From Clostridia bacterium (GTDB lineage Bacteria; Bacillota; Clostridia; Caldicoprobacterales; Caldicoprobacteraceae): 64,000 nucleotides of DNA. The notes below the pieces were generated by a model that was not told the DNA's origin, searched no databases, and saw nothing but the letters and a program-made list of their open reading frames with translations. Positions 16,371 through 25,261 of this stretch are shown here, in pieces. Position numbers and translations under genes: made by a program. Position 1 is the first letter of the stretch. Each line of letters opens with the position of its first letter. Where the stretch lies: assembly GCA_017577715.1 (NCBI GenBank), contig PKRC01000003.1:62001-126000 (forward strand), given 5' to 3'.

Positions 16371-17318
16371 ATGATTGAAATTGAGAAGCCCAGAATAGAG
16401 ATTGTAGAAATAAGCGAAGATAATCGCTATGGTAAGTTTGTGGTGGAACCCCTGGAAAGAGGGTTTGGCATTACCCTTGGTAATTCCTTAAGGAGGGTGT
16501 TGCTGTCTTCGTTGCCAGGGGCTGCGGTTACCTCCATCAGGGTAGACGGCGTGCTCCATGAGTTTTCCACAATACCGGGCGTGAAGGAGGATCTGGTTGA
16601 GATAATCCTCAACCTGAAGGAACTTTGCATAAAGATGGAAACCAACGAGCCCAGGGTTTTGACCATAAATGCCCAGGGCCCCTGTGAAGTGAAAGCGGGC
16701 GATATAATCACCGATGCCGATGTGGAGATCGTAAACCCTGACCTGCACATAGCCACCTTAAATGAAGACGGAAAGCTCTATATGGAGATGAACGTCGAGA
16801 AGGGCAGGGGCTATGTGCCGGCAGAAAAGAATAAGAAGCCGGGGCAGCCCATTGGCATCATCCCCGTCGACTCGATATTTACTCCCATCAGGAAAGTGAA
16901 TTTTACGGTGGAGGATACCCGCGTTGGGCAGGTTACCGACTATGATAAGCTGACGTTGGAGGTTTGGACAAATGGCACCATAAAGCCCGATGAGGCAACC
17001 AGCCTGGCTGCAAAGATACTGAGCGAGCACTTAGCCTTGTTCATCAATTTGACCGACCGTGTAAATAACGTTGAGATCATGGTAGAAAAGGAAGAGGACA
17101 AGGAAGAAAAAGTGCTCGAGATGACTATAGAAGAGCTTGACCTTTCCGTTCGCTCATATAATTGCTTGAAACGCGCCGGAATCAATACGGTGGGTGAGCT
17201 CATACAGAGGACGGAAGAGGACATGATGAAGGTCAGGAATTTGGGCAAAAAATCTCTTGAAGAAGTGCAACAGAAGCTGAAAGCTTTGGGCTTGAGCTTG
17301 AAGAAGAAGGAAGAATGA
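16371..17318 (+). CDS. rpoA: DNA-directed RNA polymerase alpha subunit
   Basis: Alpha dimerises to start RNA polymerase assembly, and its C-terminal domain binds UP elements and activators. The 315 residues show the N-terminal motif ERGFGITLGNSLRRVLLSSL and the C-terminal domain LDLSVRSYNCLKRAGINTV with the helix-hairpin-helix region RNLGKKSLEEV. A linker rich in Glu and Lys separates them. The 77 bp upstream of it contain no clear promoter. Confidence 0.98.
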   Translation: MIEIEKPRIEIVEISEDNRYGKFVVEPLERGFGITLGNSLRRVLLSSLPGAAVTSIRVDGVLHEFSTIPGVKEDLVEIILNLKELCIKMETNEPRVLTINAQGPCEVKAGDIITDADVEIVNPDLHIATLNEDGKLYMEMNVEKGRGYVPAEKNKKPGQPIGIIPVDSIFTPIRKVNFTVEDTRVGQVTDYDKLTLEVWTNGTIKPDEATSLAAKILSEHLALFINLTDRVNNVEIMVEKEEDKEEKVLEMTIEELDLSVRSYNCLKRAGINTVGELIQRTEEDMMKVRNLGKKSLEEVQQKLKALGLSLKKKEE

Positions 17319-17358
17319 TTTATGGAATGCAAATATTGCTTAAGAGGGAGGCGATAAT

Positions 17359-17874
17359 ATGGCCAGACAGAGGAAATTGGGCAAGCCCAGCGACCAAAGG
17401 CGTGCCCTGCTTCGCAATCAGGTATCGGCCTTGCTGTGGCACGGTAGAATAGTTACCACAGAAGCGAGAGCCAAAGAAGTGCGGCGCATTGCTGAAAAGC
17501 TCATTCACTATGCCGTAGAGGAGTACGATAAGACTGTAAAGGTACAAAAAGAGGTCAACAACGAAAAAGGTCAGACCGTTACAATAGAGGTTACCAATGA
17601 TGCTCCTTCCAAATTGCACGCACGGCGAAAGATGATGGCTTTCCTTTATGATTTGCGCGAACCCAAAAGCCGTGAGGAGACCAAGAAGGAATACAAGCAG
17701 CGCATGAGAGAGATAAAACATCCTCTTATAGAGAAGCTGTTTAATGAATATGGGCCTAAGTATAGGGCTAGAAATCAGGAGAAGAATTGCGCTGGAGGTT
17801 ATACCAGGATTATCAAGCTAGGTCCCAGGAGAGGGGATGGCGCTGAACAGGTTCTCATAGAGTTGGTAGATTAA
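17359..17874 (+). CDS. rplQ: 50S ribosomal protein L17, enlarged form
   Basis: L17 lies near the tunnel exit. The family core is present (KPSDQRRALLRNQVSALL, then KLHARRKMMAFLYDL, and GGYTRIIKLGPRRGDGAE at the end), but at 171 residues it is about 50 longer than the common 112-125. The extra residues form two internal insertions, about residues 55-80 before SKLHARR and about residues 98-118 before HPLIEKLF, both rich in Lys and Glu. It is the last gene before a strong terminator. Confidence 0.96.
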   Translation: MARQRKLGKPSDQRRALLRNQVSALLWHGRIVTTEARAKEVRRIAEKLIHYAVEEYDKTVKVQKEVNNEKGQTVTIEVTNDAPSKLHARRKMMAFLYDLREPKSREETKKEYKQRMREIKHPLIEKLFNEYGPKYRARNQEKNCAGGYTRIIKLGPRRGDGAEQVLIELVD

Positions 17875-17883
17875 TTTTGATAG

Positions 17884-17916
17884 TGGATTAAGTGTTACAC
17901 TTAATCCATAATTTTT
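17884..17916 (+). terminator. Terminator hairpin ending the ribosomal superoperon
   Basis: TGGATTAAGTG (17884-17894), a TTA loop and CACTTAATCCA (17898-17908) form a perfect 11-bp stem. ATAATTTTT follows. The U-tract is short and interrupted, so some read-through into ecfA1 is possible. Confidence 0.75.
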
Positions 17917-17949
17917 ATCATAGAAGTTAAAATCTTTAAGGAGAGAACC

Positions 17950-18786
17950 ATGGAGCCTATCATCAGGTTACAGGACGTACAATTTGAATATTTGAGCTTT
18001 GAAGGGGAGGAGATTGCGGCTCTAAACGGGGTGACCCTTGACATCCAAAAGGGGGAGTTTGTTGTCATAATCGGGCACAACGGGTCCGGAAAGTCCACGC
18101 TGGCCAAGCATCTCAATGCGCTTCTGCGTCCCAGCAGCGGCGTGGTATGGATAAAGGGAATGGATACCAGGGATGAGGATAAGCTGTGGGAGATACGCCA
18201 AACAGCGGGCATGGTCTTCCAAAACCCTGATAACCAACTGGTAGCTACAATTGTGGAGGAGGATGTGGCCTTTGGGCCAGAAAACTTGGGCCTTCCCCCC
18301 GAAGAGATACGCAGGAGAGTGAATGAGGCCCTTAAGGCTGTGGGCATGGAGGAATATGCCCAGGCGGCTCCTCACTATCTCTCCGGGGGGCAGAAACAAA
18401 GGGTTGCCATAGCCGGCATCCTAGCCATGAAGCCCGAAATAATCGTGCTGGATGAACCTACCGCCATGCTGGATCCCGTGGGGCGCCGTGAAGTGATGGA
18501 GACGGTCAAATATTTGAACAGGCATGAAGGCATTACCGTGGTTCATATAACCCACTATATGGAGGAAGCAGTTGATGCCGACAGGGTCATCGTGATGGAA
18601 CAGGGCAAGATAGTGCTGCAAGGGACGCCACGGCAGGTATTTTCCCAGGTTGAGGTTTTAAAGGAGATAGGACTGGATGTACCACAGGTGACCGAGCTGG
18701 CTTATAGGCTCAAAGCCGAAGGGCTGGATATTCCTCTGGACGTTTTAAAAGTGGAAGAGATGGTGGAGGCCATATGCCGATTATAG
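17950..18786 (+). CDS. ecfA1: ECF transporter ATPase EcfA1
   Basis: One of the two ABC ATPases that power energy-coupling-factor vitamin importers. The 278 residues show Walker A GHNGSGKST, Q-loop, signature YLSGGQKQRVA, Walker B IIVLDEPTAMLDP and the switch His. The order EcfA1-EcfA2-EcfT after rplQ and before truA is the classic Bacillota arrangement for a shared module used by many S-components. TAAGGAGAG precedes the ATG. The ribU gene at 56.6 kb is a likely client. Confidence 0.96.
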   Translation: MEPIIRLQDVQFEYLSFEGEEIAALNGVTLDIQKGEFVVIIGHNGSGKSTLAKHLNALLRPSSGVVWIKGMDTRDEDKLWEIRQTAGMVFQNPDNQLVATIVEEDVAFGPENLGLPPEEIRRRVNEALKAVGMEEYAQAAPHYLSGGQKQRVAIAGILAMKPEIIVLDEPTAMLDPVGRREVMETVKYLNRHEGITVVHITHYMEEAVDADRVIVMEQGKIVLQGTPRQVFSQVEVLKEIGLDVPQVTELAYRLKAEGLDIPLDVLKVEEMVEAICRL

Positions 18787-19637
18787 TTGAACACTTAACG
18801 CATGTATATATGCCAGGCAGCCCTTTTGAATCCCTGGCCTTGGATGATGTCAGCTTTGAGATTAAGGATGGGGAGTTTATTGGACTCATTGGCCATACCG
18901 GTTCGGGAAAATCTACCTTGGTACAGCACCTCAATGGCCTTTTAAAGCCGACCAGTGGAAGAATAGTGGTGGACGATATTGAAATTACCAGCACCAGCAA
19001 AGTACCCAAGAGGCTCAGACAGCATGTGGGGCTGGTGTTTCAGTATCCCGAGCATCAGCTGTTTGAGGAAACGGTGTACCAGGATATCGCCTTTGGGCCC
19101 AGAAACTTGAACCTTCCCGAGGGCGAAGTGGAGAGAAGGGTAAGGGAGGCCATGGCCCTAGTGGGGTTGGATTTTGAGGCCATAAAGGACCGATCGCCCT
19201 TTGAGATAAGCGGAGGGCAGAGAAGAAGGGTAGCCATTGCTGGAGTCCTTGCCATGGAGCCCAGTATCCTCATCTTAGATGAGCCTACAGCTGGCCTTGA
19301 CCCTAAGGGAAGGGACGAGATTTTAAGCCAGATAAAGAACCTCCATGAACAGCGCGGTATGACCATCATCCTGGTTTCCCACAGCATGGAGGATATTGCC
19401 AGATTGGTGGATAGGATCATAGTGATGAACAGGGGTAAAATAGCTTTGGTAGGTAAACCGGAAGAGGTTTTTTCCTGCGTGGAAGAACTTCATGCCATGG
19501 GGTTGGGGATTCCACAGATAACCCAAGTGATGAGGGGGTTAAAGGCTAGGGGAATGGACGTTCCTGACAATATCTATACCGTGGATCAGGCCGTAAAGGT
19601 CATACTGGAGAGGATAAGGGGGAAGAAAAATGCTTAA
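18774..19637 (+). CDS. ecfA2: ECF transporter ATPase EcfA2
   Basis: The second ATPase of the ECF module, forming a heterodimer with EcfA1. The 287-residue product has Walker A GHTGSGKST, signature EISGGQRRRVA and Walker B ILILDEPTAGLDP. It starts inside the last 13 bases of ecfA1 and overlaps ecfT by 8, so the three genes are translationally coupled. Confidence 0.96.
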   Translation: MPIIVEHLTHVYMPGSPFESLALDDVSFEIKDGEFIGLIGHTGSGKSTLVQHLNGLLKPTSGRIVVDDIEITSTSKVPKRLRQHVGLVFQYPEHQLFEETVYQDIAFGPRNLNLPEGEVERRVREAMALVGLDFEAIKDRSPFEISGGQRRRVAIAGVLAMEPSILILDEPTAGLDPKGRDEILSQIKNLHEQRGMTIILVSHSMEDIARLVDRIIVMNRGKIALVGKPEEVFSCVEELHAMGLGIPQITQVMRGLKARGMDVPDNIYTVDQAVKVILERIRGKKNA

Positions 19638-20433
19638 AGACATCACCATAGGGCAGTTTTTCCCCGGGGAATCAGTGATACATAAGCTTGATCCACGTGT
19701 TAAGATAGTATTGACTTTTGCCTTTATAGTGATCATATTTTTTGTTAAAACCTACGTGGGGTATGGGCTGATTTTTGCCTATATAGCCCTAGCGGTGCGG
19801 CTTTCAAAGGTTCCCATGCGGTACATCGTGAGGGGGCTTAAGCCACTGCTGTTCATAATAGTTTTGACCTTTTTCATAAACGTCTTTTTTACTCCCGGCA
19901 ACAAGGTGTTGTTCCGGGTGTGGGCTTTTAAATTTACCCAGGAAGGGTTAAACCAAGGGATTTTTATGACGTTGAGGCTGGCGCTGCTGGTGGTGGGGAC
20001 TTCTCTGCTTACCCTGACTACTTCACCCATATCTTTAACCGATGGCATTGAACGCCTGCTTCAGCCCCTTCGGGTTATAAAATTCCCGGCTCATGAGTTG
20101 GCCATGATGATGACCATTGCCCTGCGGTTTATCCCCACCCTTCTGGAGGAGACCGACAAGATAATGAAAGCACAAATGGCCAGGGGGGCTGATTTTGAGA
20201 GCGGCAATCTGTTTCAAAGGGCCAAGGCGTTGGTGCCTCTTCTTGTGCCGCTGTTTATAAGCGCTTTTAGAAGGGCCGATGAACTTGCCATGGCCATGGA
20301 ATCCCGCTGCTACCGTGGTGGGCAAAATCGTACGCGCATGAAGATACTCAAGGCCACCAAGAGGGATTATGTTGCGGTAGCAGTGACGGTATTGCTGATT
20401 GCTGCTATACTCCTGGATAGCTATGTGCTATGA
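19630..20433 (+). CDS. ecfT: ECF transporter transmembrane protein EcfT
   Basis: EcfT couples the two ATPases to exchangeable substrate-binding S-components. The 267-residue product has several hydrophobic segments and the cytoplasmic coupling motifs: ARG in MKAQMARGADFES and the downstream MAMESRCYRG. It follows ecfA2 with an 8-base overlap; GGATAAGGGGG is the ribosome-binding site. Confidence 0.95.
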   Translation: MLKDITIGQFFPGESVIHKLDPRVKIVLTFAFIVIIFFVKTYVGYGLIFAYIALAVRLSKVPMRYIVRGLKPLLFIIVLTFFINVFFTPGNKVLFRVWAFKFTQEGLNQGIFMTLRLALLVVGTSLLTLTTSPISLTDGIERLLQPLRVIKFPAHELAMMMTIALRFIPTLLEETDKIMKAQMARGADFESGNLFQRAKALVPLLVPLFISAFRRADELAMAMESRCYRGGQNRTRMKILKATKRDYVAVAVTVLLIAAILLDSYVL

Positions 20434-20578
20434 TGGACATAAAGTGATTGAGAGCTAGGTTGTCGGTTGGGACATCTTTAGGAGATATATTGATTTGACC
20501 GAATAGCCGGAAACGACAAGGGCTGTGACGGATGAGGTGTAGCCTAAAGGCATAACCAGGATGTGGGAGCATGGGGTC

Positions 20579-21316
20579 ATGAGAAATATAAAGCTGGTGT
20601 TGGAGTATGACGGTACCAACTACGCTGGTTGGCAAAGGCAGAAGAACGCCCTTTCAATTCAACAGGTGGTGGAGGAGGCCTTATATAAGCTTACCGGGGA
20701 AAAAATCACGGTTATAGGTGCAGGACGGACAGATAGCGGTGTGCATGCGCGGGGCCAGGTAGCCAATTTTTTTACGGCCTCCAGGATCCCTGCCGACCGG
20801 TTTAGCTTTGCCTTAAACTCACTGCTGCCCTACGATATTCGAGTATTGGAGTCACAGGAAGTTCCACTTGAATTCCATGCCAGGTATTGGGCCAAAGCCA
20901 AGCAGTACAGGTATTCAATATGCGCAAGGACGCATGCCCCTGCCATAGGCAGAAATTATTACTATCACGTTCCCGATGTTCTAGATGTGGAAGCGATGAA
21001 TGCTGCAGCTCAATATATCATAGGTACTCACGATTTTAAGGCTTTTCAGAGCGCTGGTAGCAGCGTGAAAAACACCGTGAGAACGATATACCAGGCCCGT
21101 TGGATTTGGGAACCGCCTTGTTATCTGTATTTTGACATTAAGGGCAACGGCTTTTTATACAATATGGTACGCATACTTGTAGGCACCTTTATAGAGATAG
21201 GAAGGCATAGGTTGCAGGAGTCCGATATGAAGCGGATTTTGGAGTTGGGGGATAGGGACAAGGCGGGACCCACAGCGCCTGCCCACGGCTTGTGCCTGGA
21301 AAAGGTATATTATTGA
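20579..21316 (+). CDS. truA: tRNA pseudouridine(38-40) synthase TruA
   Basis: TruA converts uridines 38-40 of the tRNA anticodon arm to pseudouridine. The 245 residues show the catalytic Asp motif GAGRTDSGVHARGQV, and FDIKGNGFLYNMVRILVGT. ATG 20579 (MRNIKLVLEYDGTNYAGWQRQ) matches the family; an in-frame ATG at 20561 would add six unrelated residues. The 145 bp between ecfT and truA hold no recognisable promoter. Confidence 0.97.
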   Translation: MRNIKLVLEYDGTNYAGWQRQKNALSIQQVVEEALYKLTGEKITVIGAGRTDSGVHARGQVANFFTASRIPADRFSFALNSLLPYDIRVLESQEVPLEFHARYWAKAKQYRYSICARTHAPAIGRNYYYHVPDVLDVEAMNAAAQYIIGTHDFKAFQSAGSSVKNTVRTIYQARWIWEPPCYLYFDIKGNGFLYNMVRILVGTFIEIGRHRLQESDMKRILELGDRDKAGPTAPAHGLCLEKVYY

Positions 21317-21333
21317 CATTTCCGAATTTTACA

Positions 21334-21371
21334 GCCAGCCCAGCCAGGCACGGGCAAAGCTGGCGTTTTTT
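21334..21371 (+). terminator. Rho-independent terminator after truA
   Basis: GCCAGC (21334-21339) pairs with GCTGGC (21359-21364), and an inner GCCAG gives an alternative arm. A TTTTTT run follows at about 21366-21371. It closes the ecf-truA unit. Confidence 0.75.
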
Positions 21372-21477
21372 GATATGGGCCCGGTGTAGTTGGAGCTCAT
21401 TGAATCTGATGAAAATCCAAGTACCGATTGTTAGAAAATTTTTAAGGCAGGCTTAAAACAAATTGGGATTTTTGGCC

Positions 21478-21506
21478 TTGACAGCCTAAGGGCCTTGTAT
21501 TACAAT
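21478..21506 (+). promoter_or_regulatory. Sigma-A promoter for rplM-rpsI
   Basis: TTGACA (21478-21483), a 17-bp spacer and TACAAT (21501-21506): a perfect -35, five of six at -10 and ideal spacing. It is the best sigma-A match I found in the window. It implies an untranslated leader of about 260 bases before rplM. Confidence 0.85.
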
Positions 21507-21509
21507 ATA

Positions 21510-21773
21510 GAATAGTTTTAATGTGTTCATTAGCCCCGGATATTTATTGAAGATGATACATGTGTTTGGACTGCTGGCAAATCTGCCAGAGTCGGTGCGG
21601 GTCAATGGAATTGGCAGGCTTACATCTTACAGTGCGCTTTTGACAAATGGCTTGTTGAAGGATAAGAACTATAAAAGGTGGAAGATAATTTTTTTACGAG
21701 AAATTGATCAAGTAAGAGTCGGATGGTGATATGCCGTCACATTAGATAATCGAGCGGAATAGGAGGAAAGGCC
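21510..21773 (+). promoter_or_regulatory. Long rplM leader with mutually exclusive hairpins (L13-leader-like)
   Basis: The 457 bp between truA and rplM hold a terminator, a promoter and this leader. CTGGCA (21574-21579) can pair with TGCCAG (21584-21589) across an AATC loop. The overlapping CTGCCA (21583-21588) can instead pair with TGGCAG (21612-21617). Only one of the two can form at a time. An L13 leader is known upstream of rplM in Bacillota, but I cannot confirm that this matches that family. A 68-codon ORF in the leader does not look like a gene. Confidence 0.5.
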
Positions 21774-22202
21774 ATGAAGACGTATGTAGCTAAGCCGGGT
21801 AAGGTGGAGAGAAAGTGGTATGTTGTGGATGCTACCGATAAGCCGTTAGGCAGGTTGGCGTCTCAAATTGCCAAAATATTGAGAGGGAAGCATAAGCCGA
21901 TTTATACTCCCCATGTGGATACTGGAGATTATGTGATAGTTATCAATGCTGAGAAGGTTAAGCTGACGGGTAAAAAGCTTGATAAGAAATTATATCGCCA
22001 TCATACCCTGTACCCTGGTGGGTTTAAAGAGATTCCTTACAGGAAGCTTTTGGAGACCAAGCCCACGTTTGTAATATATCATGCGGTTAAAGGGATGTTG
22101 CCCCACAACAGGTTGGGACGCAAGATGCTTAAAAAGTTAAAGGTATACGCCGGGCCAAATCACAAACATGAGGCTCAGCAGCCCGAAATACTTGAACTGT
22201 AA
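21774..22202 (+). CDS. rplM: 50S ribosomal protein L13
   Basis: L13 is an early-assembly protein of the large subunit. The 142 residues begin MKTYVAKPGKVERKWYVVDA and include HKPIYTPHVDTGDYVIVINA and KGMLPHNRLGRKMLKKLKVY. TAGGAGGAAAGG precedes the ATG. It forms a two-gene unit with rpsI. Confidence 0.98.
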   Translation: MKTYVAKPGKVERKWYVVDATDKPLGRLASQIAKILRGKHKPIYTPHVDTGDYVIVINAEKVKLTGKKLDKKLYRHHTLYPGGFKEIPYRKLLETKPTFVIYHAVKGMLPHNRLGRKMLKKLKVYAGPNHKHEAQQPEILEL

Positions 22203-22229
22203 TGAAGGTCGGGAAAGGAGAGATATACG

Positions 22230-22622
22230 TTGGCTAACGTACAATATTATGGGACGGGTAGAAGAAAGACGTCGGTAGCCAGGGTACGGCTTATCCCAGG
22301 GGAAGGCAAAATCATCATCAACGGGCGCGATATCAACGATTATTTTGGGATGGAACCGTTAAGGATTATGGTAAGGCAACCTTTGGAACTGACGGGTACT
22401 ATGGGCAAGTTTGACGTCATAGCGAAGGTTGATGGAGGCGGCTTCAGCGGACAGGCCGGTGCCATCAGACATGGCATATCCCGAGCATTATTAAAGGTGG
22501 ACGAGGGTTTCCGTCCCGTCCTTAAAAAGGCTGGCTTCTTGACGCGCGATCCGCGAATGAAGGAGAGAAAGAAGTACGGTTTGAAGGGTGCGCGAAGAGC
22601 GCCTCAATTCTCCAAGAGATAA
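22230..22622 (+). CDS. rpsI: 30S ribosomal protein S9
   Basis: S9 is a 30S head protein whose C-terminal tail reaches P-site tRNA. The 130 residues start at TTG 22230 (MANVQYYGTGRRKTSVARV), after GGGAAAGGAGAG, and end with the canonical GARRAPQFSKR. GGFSGQAGAIRHGISRAL is intact. Confidence 0.98.
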   Translation: MANVQYYGTGRRKTSVARVRLIPGEGKIIINGRDINDYFGMEPLRIMVRQPLELTGTMGKFDVIAKVDGGGFSGQAGAIRHGISRALLKVDEGFRPVLKKAGFLTRDPRMKERKKYGLKGARRAPQFSKR

Positions 22623-22630
22623 ATACCAAC

Positions 22631-22666
22631 GGACCGCCAGAAATTGTTTTCTTGGCGGCCTTTTTT
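22631..22666 (+). terminator. Rho-independent terminator after rpsI
   Basis: CCGCCAGAAA pairs with TTTTCTTGGCGG (22634-22658 overall, with slight asymmetry), followed by TTTTTT at 22661-22666. It ends the rplM-rpsI unit. Confidence 0.85.
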
Positions 22667-22690
22667 ATGCTCATCTTTTTATAAATATCG

Positions 22691-22719
22691 TTCACTTTCC
22701 ATGTATTTTAAGGTATAAT
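22691..22719 (+). promoter_or_regulatory. Probable sigma-A promoter for trxB
   Basis: TTCACT (22691-22696), a 17-bp spacer and a perfect TATAAT (22714-22719). It lies between the rpsI terminator and trxB, leaving a leader of about 105 bases. Confidence 0.65.
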
Positions 22720-22833
22720 AAACGTGTTGATATTTGCCTTGATATGGGATTTTGCTGAAAATAAGCATAGATTTGGTTGAGGATAACTGCTGGGGTAGGT
22801 TGTTCTTACGAGAAGCTCAAAGGAGGTTTTAGC

Positions 22834-23754
22834 ATGTTAAAGGACATAATCATCGTAGGGGGAGGTGTGGCTGGCCTTACCGCTGGCTTATATGCCAAGA
22901 GAGGCGGGATGGACGCCTTGTTATTTGAGAGGATGTTTTCAGGTGGTCAGATAGCTACCACATATCTGGTGGAGAACTACCCCGGCTTTGATGAGCCTAT
23001 AAGCGGCCCCGATTTGGCCATGAAGCTGGAAGCCCATGCCCGCAAGTTTGGCCTGGAAATATTGTACGATGAGGTAGTGGAGCTGGAGCTGGAGGGTAGA
23101 ATTAAAAAGGTGGTGACTGATAAGGGAGAGTACGAAGCCAAGGCGCTCATACTCTGCATGGGTGCACAGCCCAAGAAACTTGGCCTGCCTAAGGAGGATG
23201 AGTTCCGGGGTAGAGGAGTATCCTACTGCGCTACCTGCGATGGTGCCTTTTACAAGGATAAGCTGGTGGCGGTGGTGGGCGGTGGGGATACCGCTGTGGA
23301 AGATGCCCTCTTCCTGGCCCAGCACGCCGCAAGGGTATATCTTATACACAGGCGTAACGCCCTAAGGGCTTCTAAGATATTGCAGGATAGGCTTTTTGCC
23401 AATCCCAAAGTCGAAATACTGTGGGATTCGGTGGTCGACGAAATACTGGGGGATCAGGGAGTAGAAGGAGTACTAGTGCGAAACTTGAAAGATGGTTCCA
23501 AAAAAGAGCTCAAGGTGGATGGATTGTTTGTAGCGATTGGGATACAACCAAACAATGCTTTAGTTCAGGGTAAGCTTAAGATGAACGAAGCGGGGTTTGT
23601 GATAACCGATGAGAATATGGCTACTAGCATACCTGGAGTTTTTGCGGCCGGGGACTTGCGGCAAAAGCCTCTGTGGCAGATCATAACGGCTGCAGCAGAC
23701 GGTGCTATCGCTTCGGTATCGGCTCAGCGATATATAATGGAGGAGTTTGAGTGA
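22834..23754 (+). CDS. trxB: Thioredoxin reductase (NADPH/flavin)
   Basis: This FAD enzyme passes reducing equivalents from NADPH to thioredoxin. The 306 residues show the FAD-binding IVGGGVAGLTAGLYAKRGG, the redox centre CATC at C132-C135, the NADPH-binding VVGGGDTAVEDALFL and the second FAD motif VFAAGDLR. ATG 22834 follows AAAGGAGG; an upstream in-frame TTG at 22777 lacks such a site. Gene length is normal. Confidence 0.95.
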   Translation: MLKDIIIVGGGVAGLTAGLYAKRGGMDALLFERMFSGGQIATTYLVENYPGFDEPISGPDLAMKLEAHARKFGLEILYDEVVELELEGRIKKVVTDKGEYEAKALILCMGAQPKKLGLPKEDEFRGRGVSYCATCDGAFYKDKLVAVVGGGDTAVEDALFLAQHAARVYLIHRRNALRASKILQDRLFANPKVEILWDSVVDEILGDQGVEGVLVRNLKDGSKKELKVDGLFVAIGIQPNNALVQGKLKMNEAGFVITDENMATSIPGVFAAGDLRQKPLWQIITAAADGAIASVSAQRYIMEEFE

Positions 23755-23788
23755 CGTTTATATCTGATTTGCGATAGGAGGTCTATAT

Positions 23789-25138
23789 ATGGCGCGGATG
23801 TTTGGTACCGATGGAGTAAGAGGAGTAGCCAACAGGGATTTGGACTGCTACCTGGCATTCAAGCTGGGGCAGGCTGGGGCTTATGTCCTATCAAAGGGCA
23901 AAAAGAGGCCCAAGATTTTAATCGGAAAGGATACCAGGTTGTCGGGTGACATGTTGGAAGCAGCACTCATAGCCGGTATTTGTTCGGCAGGCGCTGATGC
24001 CTTGGTGGTGGGTGTCATGCCTACTGCGGCGATTGCCTACCTTACACGGTATTATGGAGTGGATGCCGGCGTGGTCATCTCTGCTTCCCACAATCCCATG
24101 GAGTACAACGGCATCAAGTTCTTCGATGGCAATGGCTACAAGCTTCCCGATAAAATGGAAGATGAGATAGAAGCAATTATCAAAGGGCAAGAACAGGTAG
24201 ATATTCCAGCACCTGTTGGGGACGAGATAGGCAGAAAGGTACCTGTTCCTAACGCACTGCAAGATTACGTCAATTTTCTGAAGAGCACCATAGACGTCGA
24301 TCTGAGCGGATTGAAGCTGGTTGTGGATTGCGCCAACGGTGCTGCTTACAAGGTAGCGCCCATGGTGTTTTCTCAATTGGGCGCTGAGGTGAAGGTCATC
24401 AATGACAACCCCAACGGCGTTAATATAAATTACAATTGCGGTTCCACTCATCCTGAAGGGCTGCAGAGGTTTGTGATAGAGGCCGGGGCGGATGTTGGGT
24501 TGGCCTTTGATGGAGATGCAGACAGGTTGATCGCAGTGGATGAGAAGGGGCAGCTGGTGGACGGGGACCAGATAATGGTGATATGTGCCCTTGACATGAA
24601 GGAAAGGGGAGTGCTCAAGCACAATACGGTAGTAGCTACCGTCATGAGCAACATAGGTTTTGACATTGCCCTTAAGAAGGCCGGGTGTAATTTTATAAAG
24701 ACCAAGGTAGGGGATAGGTACGTCCTGGAAGAGATGCTCCAAGGTGGATACAATATCGGGGGCGAACAGTCGGGCCACATAATATTCCTGGACTACAGCA
24801 CGACGGGGGACGGTATCTTGACGGCGCTGCAGCTGCTGTCGGTGATGAAAAGAAATAACCGCAGGATGTCTGAGCTGGCTTCGGTAATGCAAAGATTTCC
24901 CCAGGTGCTGGTAAATGCAAAGGTTAGCCCCGAAAAGAAGGATAGCTATATGGATGATCCCATCATATCGGAGGAGATATCCAGGATTGAAGCCAAGTTC
25001 AAAGGAGCGGGCAGGGTACTAATCCGTCCGTCGGGGACGGAGCCCCTTATTAGGGTCATGATTGAAGGAGCTGATCATAAGGAGATAGAAGACAGTGCCA
25101 GTAGGCTAGCTAGGTTAATAGAAGAGCGATTAAGTTGA
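23789..25138 (+). CDS. glmM: Phosphoglucosamine mutase
   Basis: GlmM interconverts glucosamine-6-P and glucosamine-1-P on the way to UDP-GlcNAc for the cell wall. The 449 residues start MARMFGTDGVRGVAN. They have the phosphorylated Ser in ISASHNPMEYNG (S100), the metal loop FDGDADR, the sugar-binding GGEQSGH and the phosphate-binding RPSGTEPLIRVM. It precedes wall-synthesis genes in this region. Confidence 0.97.
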   Translation: MARMFGTDGVRGVANRDLDCYLAFKLGQAGAYVLSKGKKRPKILIGKDTRLSGDMLEAALIAGICSAGADALVVGVMPTAAIAYLTRYYGVDAGVVISASHNPMEYNGIKFFDGNGYKLPDKMEDEIEAIIKGQEQVDIPAPVGDEIGRKVPVPNALQDYVNFLKSTIDVDLSGLKLVVDCANGAAYKVAPMVFSQLGAEVKVINDNPNGVNINYNCGSTHPEGLQRFVIEAGADVGLAFDGDADRLIAVDEKGQLVDGDQIMVICALDMKERGVLKHNTVVATVMSNIGFDIALKKAGCNFIKTKVGDRYVLEEMLQGGYNIGGEQSGHIIFLDYSTTGDGILTALQLLSVMKRNNRRMSELASVMQRFPQVLVNAKVSPEKKDSYMDDPIISEEISRIEAKFKGAGRVLIRPSGTEPLIRVMIEGADHKEIEDSASRLARLIEERLS

Positions 25139-25182
25139 GAGCGAAAATTTGTCATTTAGAGAGGAATTTTTGCAAAATATCT

Positions 25183-25209
25183 TGTATTCAGTGGGGAAGA
25201 TGTTATACT
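25183..25209 (+). promoter_or_regulatory. Possible extended -10 promoter before DUF4321 gene and maf
   Basis: TATACT (25204-25209) is preceded by TG one base upstream, an extended -10. The -35 match is poor. It lies 53 bp before the chosen DUF4321 start. Confidence 0.4.
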
Positions 25210-25261
25210 AATCATGAGGATGAACGAGAAGCTGGCTGCCCTGAAAAAGGAGGAGTTACAC

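Noticed and set aside
16331..20555. Similar AGGTGTAG(T/C)CTAA words before rpoA and before truA
   Set aside because: Only about 13 shared bases at two places, with no common structure; treated as coincidence.
21523..21729. 68-codon ORF in the rplM leader
   Set aside because: It has no ribosome-binding site, its composition is unlike neighbouring proteins, and it overlaps the paired leader segments; more likely untranslated.
23918..24892. 324-codon reverse ORF opposite glmM
   Set aside because: Shadow of the glmM codon pattern; the forward strand encodes a complete, well-conserved enzyme.
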